Below, piece by piece: positions 1 to 6,707 of a stretch of DNA of 23,478 nucleotides. How positions within the stretch are numbered: position 1 is the first letter of the stretch; every line of letters begins with the position of its first letter. The position numbers were made by a program, and so were the translations under genes. Source of the DNA: a virus. The stretch covers positions 1 through 23,478 of the IMG/VR virus record IMGVR_UViG_3300047494_000136. One strand, given 5' to 3'. The notes under the pieces were generated by a model. The model was not told where the DNA came from. It did no database searches and worked only from the letters and a program-made list of their open reading frames with translations.

Positions 1-1
1 T

Positions 2-448
2 CTCTCGGATCCCGCGCGGATCAAGCCGATCAAGGGTGCCAGCAACGAGCTGGCGGGTTGGCCGATCAACAAAAGCGAGCAGAAGCAGCACGGGCTTGTG
101 CTGTGGATCGTCGACACCTTCCACCTGAAGAACCTGCTCTCGCGACTGGTGAATGATACAGACACCACCCGCTGGCAGGTCGACGCCGCCGCGGATGACA
201 ACTATTGCACGCAAATGGCCAGCGAACACCTGGTCATTAACCCACAGACTAAGAAGCAGGAGTGGAAGCCAAAGAGCTCCGGCGCCCCGAATCACTATTG
301 GGACTGCGAGGTCTATCAGTGTGCAGCCGCGATCGATTGTTCGCTGGGCGGAGACGAACCGGACGTAGATCCGGACCAGGCGTCTCCTGGCCAAGCATCC
401 GAAGAAGGCGAGAGCAGATCGCAGTGGGCCCTGCGCCCATGGACCTGA
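2..448 (+). CDS. Phage terminase large subunit, C-terminal part (5' truncated by window)
   Basis: This is the 3' end of a GpA-type terminase large subunit, the motor/nuclease that cuts concatemeric DNA and pumps it into the prohead through the portal. The frame is open from base 2, so the true start lies outside the window. The visible 148 residues include the segment WIVDTFHLKNLL and, near the end, NHYWDCEVYQCAAA, both of which resemble the end of the nuclease domain in lambda A-type terminases. The tail of the protein is acidic and Gln/Ser-rich. The stop (446-448) is followed after 3 nt by the next start, as expected in a packed late operon. The gene order that follows (W, portal, protease) supports the call. 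The ATPase domain cannot be assessed. Confidence 0.85.
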   Translation, partial: LSDPARIKPIKGASNELAGWPINKSEQKQHGLVLWIVDTFHLKNLLSRLVNDTDTTRWQVDAAADDNYCTQMASEHLVINPQTKKQEWKPKSSGAPNHYWDCEVYQCAAAIDCSLGGDEPDVDPDQASPGQASEEGESRSQWALRPWT

Positions 449-451
449 TCA

Positions 452-700
452 ATGAGTATCAACGTTGCACAACTTCCGACCTACAGCGACAGCGACCTGC
501 TCACCATCTACCGGTGGGCGCTCGCCAACGGCGCCGCCGGCACGACCCGGAACATCGGCGGCAACATGATCAGCTTCCCGCCTACTGACAAGGTGATCTC
601 AACCATCGCGTGGCTTGAGCAACGCATCCAGGATGACGCGAACCAGATCAGCGGGCAATCCGGCAACGTAAGCGTCGTTGTCTTCGACGATCCAACCTGA
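452..700 (+). CDS. gpW-like head completion (head-tail joining) protein
   Basis: This encodes a small 82-aa protein between terminase and portal, exactly where lambda has W (68 aa). It has an N-terminal helix (YSDSDLLTIYRWALANGAA), a short beta-hairpin (TRNIGGNMISFPP) and a second helix (DKVISTIAWLEQRIQD), matching the helix-hairpin-helix plan of gpW. gpW joins the filled head at the portal and stabilises packaged DNA before tail attachment. The ATG lies 3 nt after the terminase stop and the gene ends 8 nt before the portal start, so translational coupling is likely. The last 15 residues (NVSVVVFDDPT end) are an extension beyond the gpW core. The assignment rests on position and fold pattern rather than strong identity. 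Confidence 0.7.
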   Translation: MSINVAQLPTYSDSDLLTIYRWALANGAAGTTRNIGGNMISFPPTDKVISTIAWLEQRIQDDANQISGQSGNVSVVVFDDPT

Positions 701-708
701 CTTAAAGC

Positions 709-2436
709 GTGAGTAACATTACACAGAAACAGCCGTTCCTCGAACGGATGATCGGCACCTTTTCGCCCGGCTGGGCGGCACGGCGCGAGTATGACCGCGC
801 GGTGCTGGGCGCTATCGAGCAGCTCTCCGACAGGCCCGCACCCGACACGCGAAGCTTCCCCAGGGACTATCGCCGCGGATCCAAGAGCGGCCAAGCGTTG
901 CCATCGGGCGAGGCCAGCCTGATGTATTCCGGCTCATACCAGGGGCGGCTGGACAACCAGTGGCCGATGTCCCGGGCCTACAAGGGCGTGAACGCGCCGC
1001 TGAACCGGTGGCGACTGACAAGGCTGCGGGATCGGTCCCGCCAGCTCGACCGCGAATATGCACTTGCCACCGGCATGCTCGATCGAGCGACCGAGAACGT
1101 GATCGGGCACGGGATGCGCAATGATCCCACCACCGGGGATCCTGAGACCGACGAGCGGCTCCGCGAACTCTGGCCGGCGTGGTGGGACACCGCGGACCTC
1201 ACCGGAATGTTCGGCGGGGTGGAACTCGAGCGGCTCGCGCACCGGTCATTCCTGCGAGATGGCGACATCGGTTTCGCGCTGGTCGATCGAGGATGGAACA
1301 AAGCTTTCGTGCAGCCGATCGAAGGCGACCTGATCGACACGATGGAGGGCGGATACGACCTTGCCAAGCGGATCGTGGACGGGATCCAGCTCAACGAGGA
1401 CATGCGGCCGATCGCCTACTACGTGCTCGGCCTTGCGATCACCGGTGTGCAGATGGAGTCCGTGCCGGTACCGGCGAAGAACTTCGTCTTCTACGCACGC
1501 AGGAAAAGCTTCACGCAACTCCGCGGCGAACCATGCTTCGCCCAAGTTGAGCGGCTGTTTGACCAGATCGACGGATATGTTGAGGCGTCCGTCGTCGCGG
1601 CGCGCATCGCAGCGTGCCAGGGGCTGATCGTCAAGAAGTTGGACGGCGGCAAGATCGTCGGCAACCTGGCGACGCAGCTCAATTCGAAGAACAACCCGCA
1701 GAAGGTTGAGGGCATGGAGCCGGGTATGATCCGGTACCTCAACCCCGGCGAGTCGATCGAGCAGCTGAAGCCGAATCAGCCGACGCAATCCTTCCCCGAT
1801 TTTGTTTCTTCACTGATCCGGTTCACCGGCATCACAATGGGTCTGCCGCTGGAGCTGGTCTTCCTGGATTTCAGTCGCACGACCTACTCCTCCGCGCGGG
1901 CATCGCTCCTCCAGAGTTATGCGTCGTTCCGCGCCGCTCAGCAGCTGTTCATTAATCAGGTGATGGCTCCCATCTACCGGTGGCGTGTCGAGAAGTGGGT
2001 CCGCGATGGCGTACTCAAGATCCCAAATAAGCTCAACGCAGACCCACGCAGCGGGCTGCCGGCAAAATACCTTTCTCACCAGTGGATCGCTCCCGGCTGG
2101 GCATGGATTGATCCCGTCAAGGAAATTCAGGCGGCGATGATGGAGGTCGACGCCGGCTTCAACTCCGAAGAGTCGATCTGCCTGCAGCACGGCCGCACGA
2201 TCGCCGAAGTCTTCGCATCCAAGAAGCGCGCGAAGGACCTGGCCAAGAAACTGCAGATCGACCTCGCTCGCAGCGGGCTGACCCGTGACCAGAACTTCAC
2301 GCCATCGGCGCAGGTTGTGGCCCAGGGCTTTGCCCAGGCAAACGCTCCTGATGAGAAACCGATCCCATCGTCGTCACCCGACAGCCCACAGCCTCCCGAA
2401 GACGGCCCCTCGGACGCTCCCGAGACCGACGAGTAA
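709..2436 (+). CDS. Phage portal protein, lambda gpB family
   Basis: This 575-aa protein (lambda gpB is 533) is the likely dodecameric portal through which DNA enters and leaves the capsid. Typical features of the lambda portal family are visible: an N-terminal arginine/tyrosine-rich stretch around LNRWRLTRLRDRSRQLDREY, the segment GHGMRNDPTTGDPETDE, the phrase RSFLRDGDIGFAL in the wing region, and the conserved block FTGITMGLPLELVFLDFSRTTYSSARASLLQSY before the C-terminal domain. The last 40 residues are Pro/Ser/Asp-rich and probably disordered. Translation starts at GTG 709, 8 nt after the gpW stop; the ribosome site is weak, consistent with coupling. It sits between gpW and the protease, as in lambda. 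Confidence 0.92.
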   Translation: MSNITQKQPFLERMIGTFSPGWAARREYDRAVLGAIEQLSDRPAPDTRSFPRDYRRGSKSGQALPSGEASLMYSGSYQGRLDNQWPMSRAYKGVNAPLNRWRLTRLRDRSRQLDREYALATGMLDRATENVIGHGMRNDPTTGDPETDERLRELWPAWWDTADLTGMFGGVELERLAHRSFLRDGDIGFALVDRGWNKAFVQPIEGDLIDTMEGGYDLAKRIVDGIQLNEDMRPIAYYVLGLAITGVQMESVPVPAKNFVFYARRKSFTQLRGEPCFAQVERLFDQIDGYVEASVVAARIAACQGLIVKKLDGGKIVGNLATQLNSKNNPQKVEGMEPGMIRYLNPGESIEQLKPNQPTQSFPDFVSSLIRFTGITMGLPLELVFLDFSRTTYSSARASLLQSYASFRAAQQLFINQVMAPIYRWRVEKWVRDGVLKIPNKLNADPRSGLPAKYLSHQWIAPGWAWIDPVKEIQAAMMEVDAGFNSEESICLQHGRTIAEVFASKKRAKDLAKKLQIDLARSGLTRDQNFTPSAQVVAQGFAQANAPDEKPIPSSSPDSPQPPEDGPSDAPETDE

Positions 2437-2442
2437 ACAATC

Positions 2443-3957
2443 ATGAGCAAGCCACGCAAGAACATTGCCCAATTGTCACCGACCGGATGCACGCGACCGG
2501 AGTCTCTCTTCGGTCCATGGTTCATCGAGCCCACGCGGTTCGCCGAGATCGTCCGCGTCTGCAAGAACGTCGACCTGGTCGCACTGGCGAATAGCCGCAT
2601 CGGGCGGGCGGACGGAGCGCCGGGAATCGGATTGCCCACGCTCAGCCCGGAGACGCCAGGCAAGAAACGCAGAGCAGAAGCCGACGACTCGGACGATGGC
2701 GAAGATGATGTCGCCTGCGATCAGCAGAGTGATTATCCGCTGGTTGACGGCATCGCCATGATTTCGATCACGGGGCCGATGACGAAGTACCCGACGTCAT
2801 TTCAGAGCTTTGTCGGCGGATGCTCAACACTCAACGTGCGGAGACAGCTCCGCATGGCCGCCAACGATCCGGAGGTCAACGCTGTGATGCTGCTCATCGA
2901 CAGCCCCGGGGGCACCGTCTCTGGAACCTCCGATCTCGGCGCTGACATTCGATCGGTCGACGCAATTAAGCCGTGCTACGCCTATTGCCAGGACATGACC
3001 GGATCGGCCGCCTACTGGGCTGCCAGCCAGTGCCGGAAGATCTTCGCCAACGCCAATGCCACGGTCGGCTGCATCGGCACTATGAGCGTTCTCGAGGACA
3101 CGAGCGATCAGCTGAAGCAGGACGGTATCACAATGCACCTTGTGACCTCCGATGTCCCCGCGGGTCAGACGACGGCCAAGGGCATGGGTACCAGCGGCAT
3201 GCCAGTCACCGCCGAGGTCCTCGCCGAGGTCAAGCGCACCATCAACGACCAAAACGACCTCTTTGTCGCGGACGTGGCGAAGGGTCGAAAGCTCTCTCCT
3301 GATCGCGTCCGCGCCATGGCCGACGGGCGTGTCCACGTCGGCGCAAAGGCCAAGACCATCGGGCTGGTCGACGAAATCGCTTCGCTCGACGCTGCGATGC
3401 AGGCCGCTTACCAGGAGTCCTTTTCCATGACCTCAGATCAATTCAAGGCCTTCGCCGCCGCCAACCCTGAAGATCCAGCAGTCAAATCGCTGATCGCCCA
3501 GGGACAGCAGGCCGCCTCGGCTAACGTCAAGACAGATGCCGCGGCCGAGAGCCGACAGCAGCTGGCCGCCATGATGGCGGCATTCCCCGGCCGCGAAAAG
3601 TTCGCAGCTGAACAGTTCGCCAAGGGCCACGACATCTCCGCGGCGAAGGCCGCTCTGTCGGATGTCCTGATCACCGAACTGGCTGACGCCAACGCGAAGC
3701 TGGCGAAAGCGGCGGCTCCAGCGGGCGGAGAATTCAGCGGCGTTCGGTTCGCGCCGCCTGGCAGCCCGGCGCTCGATGTCTTGGACAAGGGTGCCGCGCC
3801 GGATTCTGCGAAAGCAATCACCGATTTCGAAGATGCCTGGAAAGCGCACGTTGCGAAAGGCATGCCCGCCAACAAAGCAATCGCCAAGGTCGTACAGGAA
3901 CGACCGGATCTGCATGCCGCATACACGGCTGCCCAGACAGGACGGCGCGCGAAGTAA
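2443..3957 (+). CDS. Phage S49-family capsid protease with C-terminal scaffold (gpC/Nu3-like)
   Basis: This is a 504-aa SppA/ClpP-fold serine protease (lambda gpC is 439) that matures the prohead. Residues 1-75 are an N-terminal arm and residues 76-95 an acidic linker (DDSDDGEDD). Residues 100-325 are the peptidase: DSPGG at 153-157 (oxyanion region), the likely nucleophile Ser188 in TGSAAYW, and the likely general base Lys246 in TTAKGMG, 58 residues downstream, comparable to the spacing in bacterial SppA. Residues 329-504 are Ala/Lys/Glu-rich and helical, as in a scaffold, and can be made separately from an internal start at 3427. The gene follows the portal by 6 nt. The catalytic residues are assigned by motif only. 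Confidence 0.88.
   Translation: MSKPRKNIAQLSPTGCTRPESLFGPWFIEPTRFAEIVRVCKNVDLVALANSRIGRADGAPGIGLPTLSPETPGKKRRAEADDSDDGEDDVACDQQSDYPLVDGIAMISITGPMTKYPTSFQSFVGGCSTLNVRRQLRMAANDPEVNAVMLLIDSPGGTVSGTSDLGADIRSVDAIKPCYAYCQDMTGSAAYWAASQCRKIFANANATVGCIGTMSVLEDTSDQLKQDGITMHLVTSDVPAGQTTAKGMGTSGMPVTAEVLAEVKRTINDQNDLFVADVAKGRKLSPDRVRAMADGRVHVGAKAKTIGLVDEIASLDAAMQAAYQESFSMTSDQFKAFAAANPEDPAVKSLIAQGQQAASANVKTDAAAESRQQLAAMMAAFPGREKFAAEQFAKGHDISAAKAALSDVLITELADANAKLAKAAAPAGGEFSGVRFAPPGSPALDVLDKGAAPDSAKAITDFEDAWKAHVAKGMPANKAIAKVVQERPDLHAAYTAAQTGRRAK
3413..3417 (+). promoter_or_regulatory. Internal ribosome binding site for nested scaffold
   Basis: AGGAG lies 9 nt upstream of an in-frame ATG (3427) inside the protease gene. 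It is a better Shine-Dalgarno match than the one before the full-length start at 2443, and it sits exactly at the junction between protease and helical scaffold regions. Confidence 0.65.
3427..3957 (+). CDS. Nested capsid scaffold protein (Nu3-like), in frame within the protease gene
   Basis: An in-frame ATG at codon 329 of the protease gene, with AGGAG 9 nt upstream, would yield a 176-aa protein sharing the protease C-terminus. Lambda does the same with Nu3 inside C, where the shorter product is the internal scaffold around which the capsid lattice forms. The segment begins MTSDQFKAFAAANPEDPAVK and is rich in Ala, Lys, Glu and Gln, as expected for a helical, coiled-coil scaffold. It ends with a basic tail (TGRRAK) that could contact the capsid or portal. 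No separate scaffold gene is present between protease and major capsid gene, so a nested product is the simplest source. Production from this start is inferred. Confidence 0.6.
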   Translation: MTSDQFKAFAAANPEDPAVKSLIAQGQQAASANVKTDAAAESRQQLAAMMAAFPGREKFAAEQFAKGHDISAAKAALSDVLITELADANAKLAKAAAPAGGEFSGVRFAPPGSPALDVLDKGAAPDSAKAITDFEDAWKAHVAKGMPANKAIAKVVQERPDLHAAYTAAQTGRRAK

Positions 3958-4022
3958 GAAGTCCGCAGCTTGCCCCCTCGTTGCCGCCGCCCAGCGGCTC
4001 ACTCCACTCACCGGAAAATCAC

Positions 4023-4868
4023 ATGTCTCAGTATGTAGAAAGTATCTACCGGAGCTTCCTCGTTGATGCCGCTTACCCCCGCGGCACACGGGTCAAGCTC
4101 TCGGCCACAGCCAACACGGTCACCATCGCCGGCCCGGCCGACGCTCACATAGGCACCCTCGTGCAGGCCACCTTCGCCGCTGGCGCAGTCGTCACCGTCA
4201 TGCTCGTCGGGTACGGCACCCGCCAAGTTATCGCGAGCGGCGCGATCGCAGTGAACAGCAAGGTGTACGGTGATGCCAATGGGTACGTCACCGGCAGCGC
4301 CAACGGCAACCTCCTGGGTTACTCCCTGACCGCGGCGACCGCGAATGGCGATTTCATCGAAATCCTCTACTTGTCTCCCTCGGCGCAATCAAAGCTCTTC
4401 GTGGCGACGGGAACGGCTGACATTGTCACCAACACTGTCGCGGAAACACCGTTTACGCAGCAATTCGTGGTCCCCGCCAATCTCCTGCAGGTGGGCGATC
4501 GCATTGTCATCCGCGCTGCAGGCACAATCACCGGCCATAACAGCACGGATACGCTCAACGTCAAGCTGTACATCGGCAACATAGTGGTCGCGAGCACCGG
4601 CGCCGTGCAGAACGCGGCGAACGACATCTTCTACTTCGAGTGCGAGGTGGTCGTTCGAAGCATCACCTCGGCCGGCACAATCGTTGCAACCGGGGAAGTC
4701 GGCGACGGAACGCCAGGCACTGCAACGGAAAAGCCATTCCTCCTGCAGAGCTCCACACTCGACTCCACGATCGCGGAAACCATCAAGCTGACGGCAACCT
4801 GGTCGGTTGCTTCCGCAGCCGACATTGTCCGACTCGACGTGCTCAATATCGATCGACTCCCGGCCTGA
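4023..4868 (+). CDS. Two-domain capsid decoration/cement protein
   Basis: This 281-aa protein is in the lambda D position, just before the major capsid gene. Residues 1 to about 120 (SQYVESIYRSFLVDAA, then short beta-strands such as LVQATFAAGAVVTVMLVG) resemble small DUF2190-type cement proteins, which bind the outer capsid. Residues about 125-281 form a second, strand-rich domain (FVVPANLLQVGDRIVIRAAG; STDTLNVKLYIG; DIFYFECEVVVR; ATWSVASAADIVRLDVLN) that looks like a jelly-roll head-fibre domain. It is therefore larger than lambda D (110 aa). ATG 4023 is chosen because the sequence upstream of it in the same frame (from TTG 3981) does not resemble protein. The ribosome site is weak (GGAAAA). 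Assignment is by position and domain style. Confidence 0.65.
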   Translation: MSQYVESIYRSFLVDAAYPRGTRVKLSATANTVTIAGPADAHIGTLVQATFAAGAVVTVMLVGYGTRQVIASGAIAVNSKVYGDANGYVTGSANGNLLGYSLTAATANGDFIEILYLSPSAQSKLFVATGTADIVTNTVAETPFTQQFVVPANLLQVGDRIVIRAAGTITGHNSTDTLNVKLYIGNIVVASTGAVQNAANDIFYFECEVVVRSITSAGTIVATGEVGDGTPGTATEKPFLLQSSTLDSTIAETIKLTATWSVASAADIVRLDVLNIDRLPA

Positions 4869-4897
4869 TCGATTTCTTTTGCATTCAACCAACGTAT

Positions 4898-4961
4898 TCG
4901 GGGCTTGGCGTCGGCATCGAACCGGCGCGACGAGATGCTCGGGCAGCATCGCCCCGATTTT
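4898..4961 (+). other. Predicted three-way-junction RNA structure in the capsid gene leader
   Basis: The 152-nt gap before the major capsid gene can fold into three perfect stems. P1 is TCGGGGC (4898-4904) with GCCCCGA (4951-4957). P2 is CGTCG (4909-4913) with CGACG (4928-4932). P3 is GATGCT (4934-4939) with AGCATC (4945-4950), closed by a 5-nt loop. P3 abuts P1 directly and P2 is one base from P3. TTTT follows P1. It could be a translation or stability element, or a weak terminator. Found by eye; no folding energy was computed. Confidence 0.4.
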
Positions 4962-5020
4962 GATTCAACGCCCTCACCGCAGCCCACGGTGTCCTCCAAC
5001 CACCCACAAGGACACCTACC

Positions 5021-5995
5021 ATGGCAACCCCAAGTAGTAGTTTAGCCACCCTGCGCCCGGAGTTGGGCGCGTCGCTCACACTCTTTGATCTGGCAATGAG
5101 CCAAAAGGGGTTCGTCGCCCCAAAAGTCGCGCCGGTTATCGAGGTCGACAAACAGAGCGGCCCCTTCGGCAAGATCAACATCGAAGCACTGCTTCAGACG
5201 CGCAACACCACGCGAACCAGCCGCGGAGCCTATAGCCGCCAGGACTGGCAGTTCACGACCTCCAACTACGGCACAATCGAATATGGCGCCGAAGAAAAGG
5301 TCGACGATCGCGACAAGAACCTGTACGGCAGCTACTTCATCGCCGAGCAGCTCGCCGCGAGCCGCGCGCGGGATGCGGTTCTCCGCAATTACGAGCTGCG
5401 GATGGCCGCCGCGATATTCAACACCACCACGTGGACCGGCAGTTCGCTCACCGGGGCAGTCACCAGCGCCTGGAGCAACTTCAGCGCTTCCACGCCGATC
5501 GCGGATATCACCGCCGGCAAGAAGGCTGTTTACAACAACATCGGCCTCCAGGCCAACACGCTGATTATCAACTATCACGTGTATCTAAACCTGCAGCAGA
5601 ATGCGGATCTGATCAGCCGCATCAAGTACAGCGGATTGCAGGATCCCAACACGGACAAGATCACCAGTTCCGCAATGGCCCAGGCTTTTGGAATCGATCA
5701 GATCGTGATCGCGGGCGCTCAGTACAACAGTGCGAACGAAGGCCAGGCGGCCTCGCTCGCACCGGCATGGGCAGACGCCAACGCCATGCTCGCCTATGTG
5801 GCTCAGTCGGATGACATCCAGGAGCCGTGCATCGCGCGTACGTTCCATTGGGGCGGCGACGGAAGCACCGTCGGCGGCACGATGGAAAGCTATCGCGACG
5901 AAACGGTCCGCGCTGACATCATCCGCTGCCGTCACGACGTCCAGGAACTCGTCCTGGTCCCGCAGTGCGGCTATCTGCTGAGCAACATCACCTGA
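5021..5995 (+). CDS. Major capsid protein (HK97 fold, lambda gpE family)
   Basis: This 324-aa protein (lambda gpE is 341) forms the icosahedral shell. It starts with a short Ser-rich arm, then LFDLAMSQKGFVAPKVAPVIEVDKQSG, a typical gpE-family opening in which the protein spans the lattice. It continues with the E-loop region around residues 60-80 (TRTSRGAYSRQDW) and the long 'spine' helix region (YFIAEQLAASRARDAVLRNYELRMAAAIF). The C-terminal part (TMESYRDETVRADIIRCRHDVQELVLVPQCGYLLSNI) is the usual end with a conserved acid/base segment. The start has a good AAGGA site 9 nt upstream. It is preceded by a structured leader and followed by a terminator-like hairpin, so its mRNA is probably the most abundant in the block. 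Confidence 0.9.
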   Translation: MATPSSSLATLRPELGASLTLFDLAMSQKGFVAPKVAPVIEVDKQSGPFGKINIEALLQTRNTTRTSRGAYSRQDWQFTTSNYGTIEYGAEEKVDDRDKNLYGSYFIAEQLAASRARDAVLRNYELRMAAAIFNTTTWTGSSLTGAVTSAWSNFSASTPIADITAGKKAVYNNIGLQANTLIINYHVYLNLQQNADLISRIKYSGLQDPNTDKITSSAMAQAFGIDQIVIAGAQYNSANEGQAASLAPAWADANAMLAYVAQSDDIQEPCIARTFHWGGDGSTVGGTMESYRDETVRADIIRCRHDVQELVLVPQCGYLLSNIT

Positions 5996-6039
5996 TCTGC
6001 GCAACGTCTCCTGATCGTCGTGTGTCTGCCTCCTTGGGC

Positions 6040-6080
6040 GACGGCCCGAAAGGGCCGCCGTCCTGTTTTCCTCTTTTTTA
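6040..6080 (+). terminator. Intrinsic terminator-like hairpin after the major capsid gene
   Basis: GACGG-CCC (6040-6047), a GAAA tetraloop (6048-6051) and GGG-(ccg)-CCGTC (6052-6062) form a GC-rich stem with a 3-nt bulge. It is followed by a pyrimidine tract containing TTTT and TTTTTT up to about 6080. The position directly after the capsid gene suggests partial termination or an mRNA 3' end that sets capsid dosage. Downstream late genes must still be read, so it is probably leaky or anti-terminated. Confidence 0.6.
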
Positions 6081-6093
6081 TCCCGGAGTTGTT

Positions 6094-6351
6094 ATGCCCG
6101 AAGAAACCGACAAGTCTCAACTGAAGTTCCCCGCGCCAACCCTGAAAAAGGGCCAGCACACCAGCGCGACCATGAAGGCCGAGCTGAAGCGGAAAAAGAC
6201 GGTAGTGCTGCCCAACGGCGAATCCGTCCAGATCCAGGCAGGCGGCATCATCTTCAACGGCAACATCATCACCGACCCCGAGCAGGTCCCGACAGATTCC
6301 GAAATCGACGCGCTTAACCGCGAAGTGCTTGCTCGCCGCATCCCGCAGTGA
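6094..6351 (+). CDS. Small head protein of unknown function (lambda FI position)
   Basis: This encodes an 85-aa, charged protein starting at ATG 6094 with GGAG 5 nt upstream (6085-6088). The longer in-frame opening from 5965 overlaps the capsid gene and the terminator, and is rejected. The N-terminal half is Lys-rich (KFPAPTLKKGQHTS; ELKRKKTVV). The C-terminal half has a short beta-like segment (VLPNGESVQIQAGGIIFNG) and an acidic helix. It lies between capsid and connector genes, where lambda has FI, but no sequence resemblance to FI is evident. It could be a head-tail or packaging accessory. The gene is separated from the next start by 3 nt. Confidence 0.7.
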   Translation: MPEETDKSQLKFPAPTLKKGQHTSATMKAELKRKKTVVLPNGESVQIQAGGIIFNGNIITDPEQVPTDSEIDALNREVLARRIPQ

Positions 6352-6354
6352 CGC

Positions 6355-6705
6355 GTGGGCATCTACGATTCCATCTTCACCGATGATCTGACGACGCTGA
6401 CTGATCCGGATTTCTTCGGAGAGTCGGCGATCTATGTCGCAACGCCCCTTAGCTCGGGCGTGCCGATCCAGCTCTACGCAAAGCGCCAGCCTCTCACCGC
6501 CAATGGCGAGGATCGCGTTGCCACCAAGACGCTGGAGGTTTGGGTCAGCGCGGATCCCAACGTCGGGATCCCCATGAAGCCGGCGCAAAACGTTGGCAGG
6601 ATCATCATCGCCTGGGGCATAGGCGACACTCCCAAGCCTTATCTCATTGTCGAGCTCCCGGAGCAGGATAAAGGCGGCTGGCTCCTCAAGCTCAAAGGCA
6701 ACTGA
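6355..6705 (+). CDS. gpFII-like head-tail connector protein
   Basis: This 116-aa protein (lambda gpFII is 117) starts at GTG 6355, 3 nt after the previous stop. It begins with an aromatic, acidic helix and a short segment of the kind seen in gpFII (GIYDSIFTDDLTTL..FFGESAIYV). It continues with a beta-barrel-like body (VPIQLYAKR; TKTLEVWVSAD; GRIIIAWG; YLIVELPEQDKGGWLLKLKGN). Proteins of this type sit under the portal and provide the docking surface for the tail tube. Length, position and the opening pattern support the call; residue-level identity to gpFII is low. Confidence 0.6.
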   Translation: MGIYDSIFTDDLTTLTDPDFFGESAIYVATPLSSGVPIQLYAKRQPLTANGEDRVATKTLEVWVSADPNVGIPMKPAQNVGRIIIAWGIGDTPKPYLIVELPEQDKGGWLLKLKGN

Positions 6706-6707
6706 CC

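Noticed and set aside
3981-4868. 295-aa version of the decoration protein starting at TTG 3981
   Set aside because: The additional 14 residues are Pro/Ser-rich and look untranslated; ATG 4023 begins protein-like sequence.
5965-6351. 128-aa version of the small head protein starting within the capsid gene
   Set aside because: The first 43 codons cross the capsid gene end and the terminator hairpin; ATG 6094 with GGAG is clearly better.
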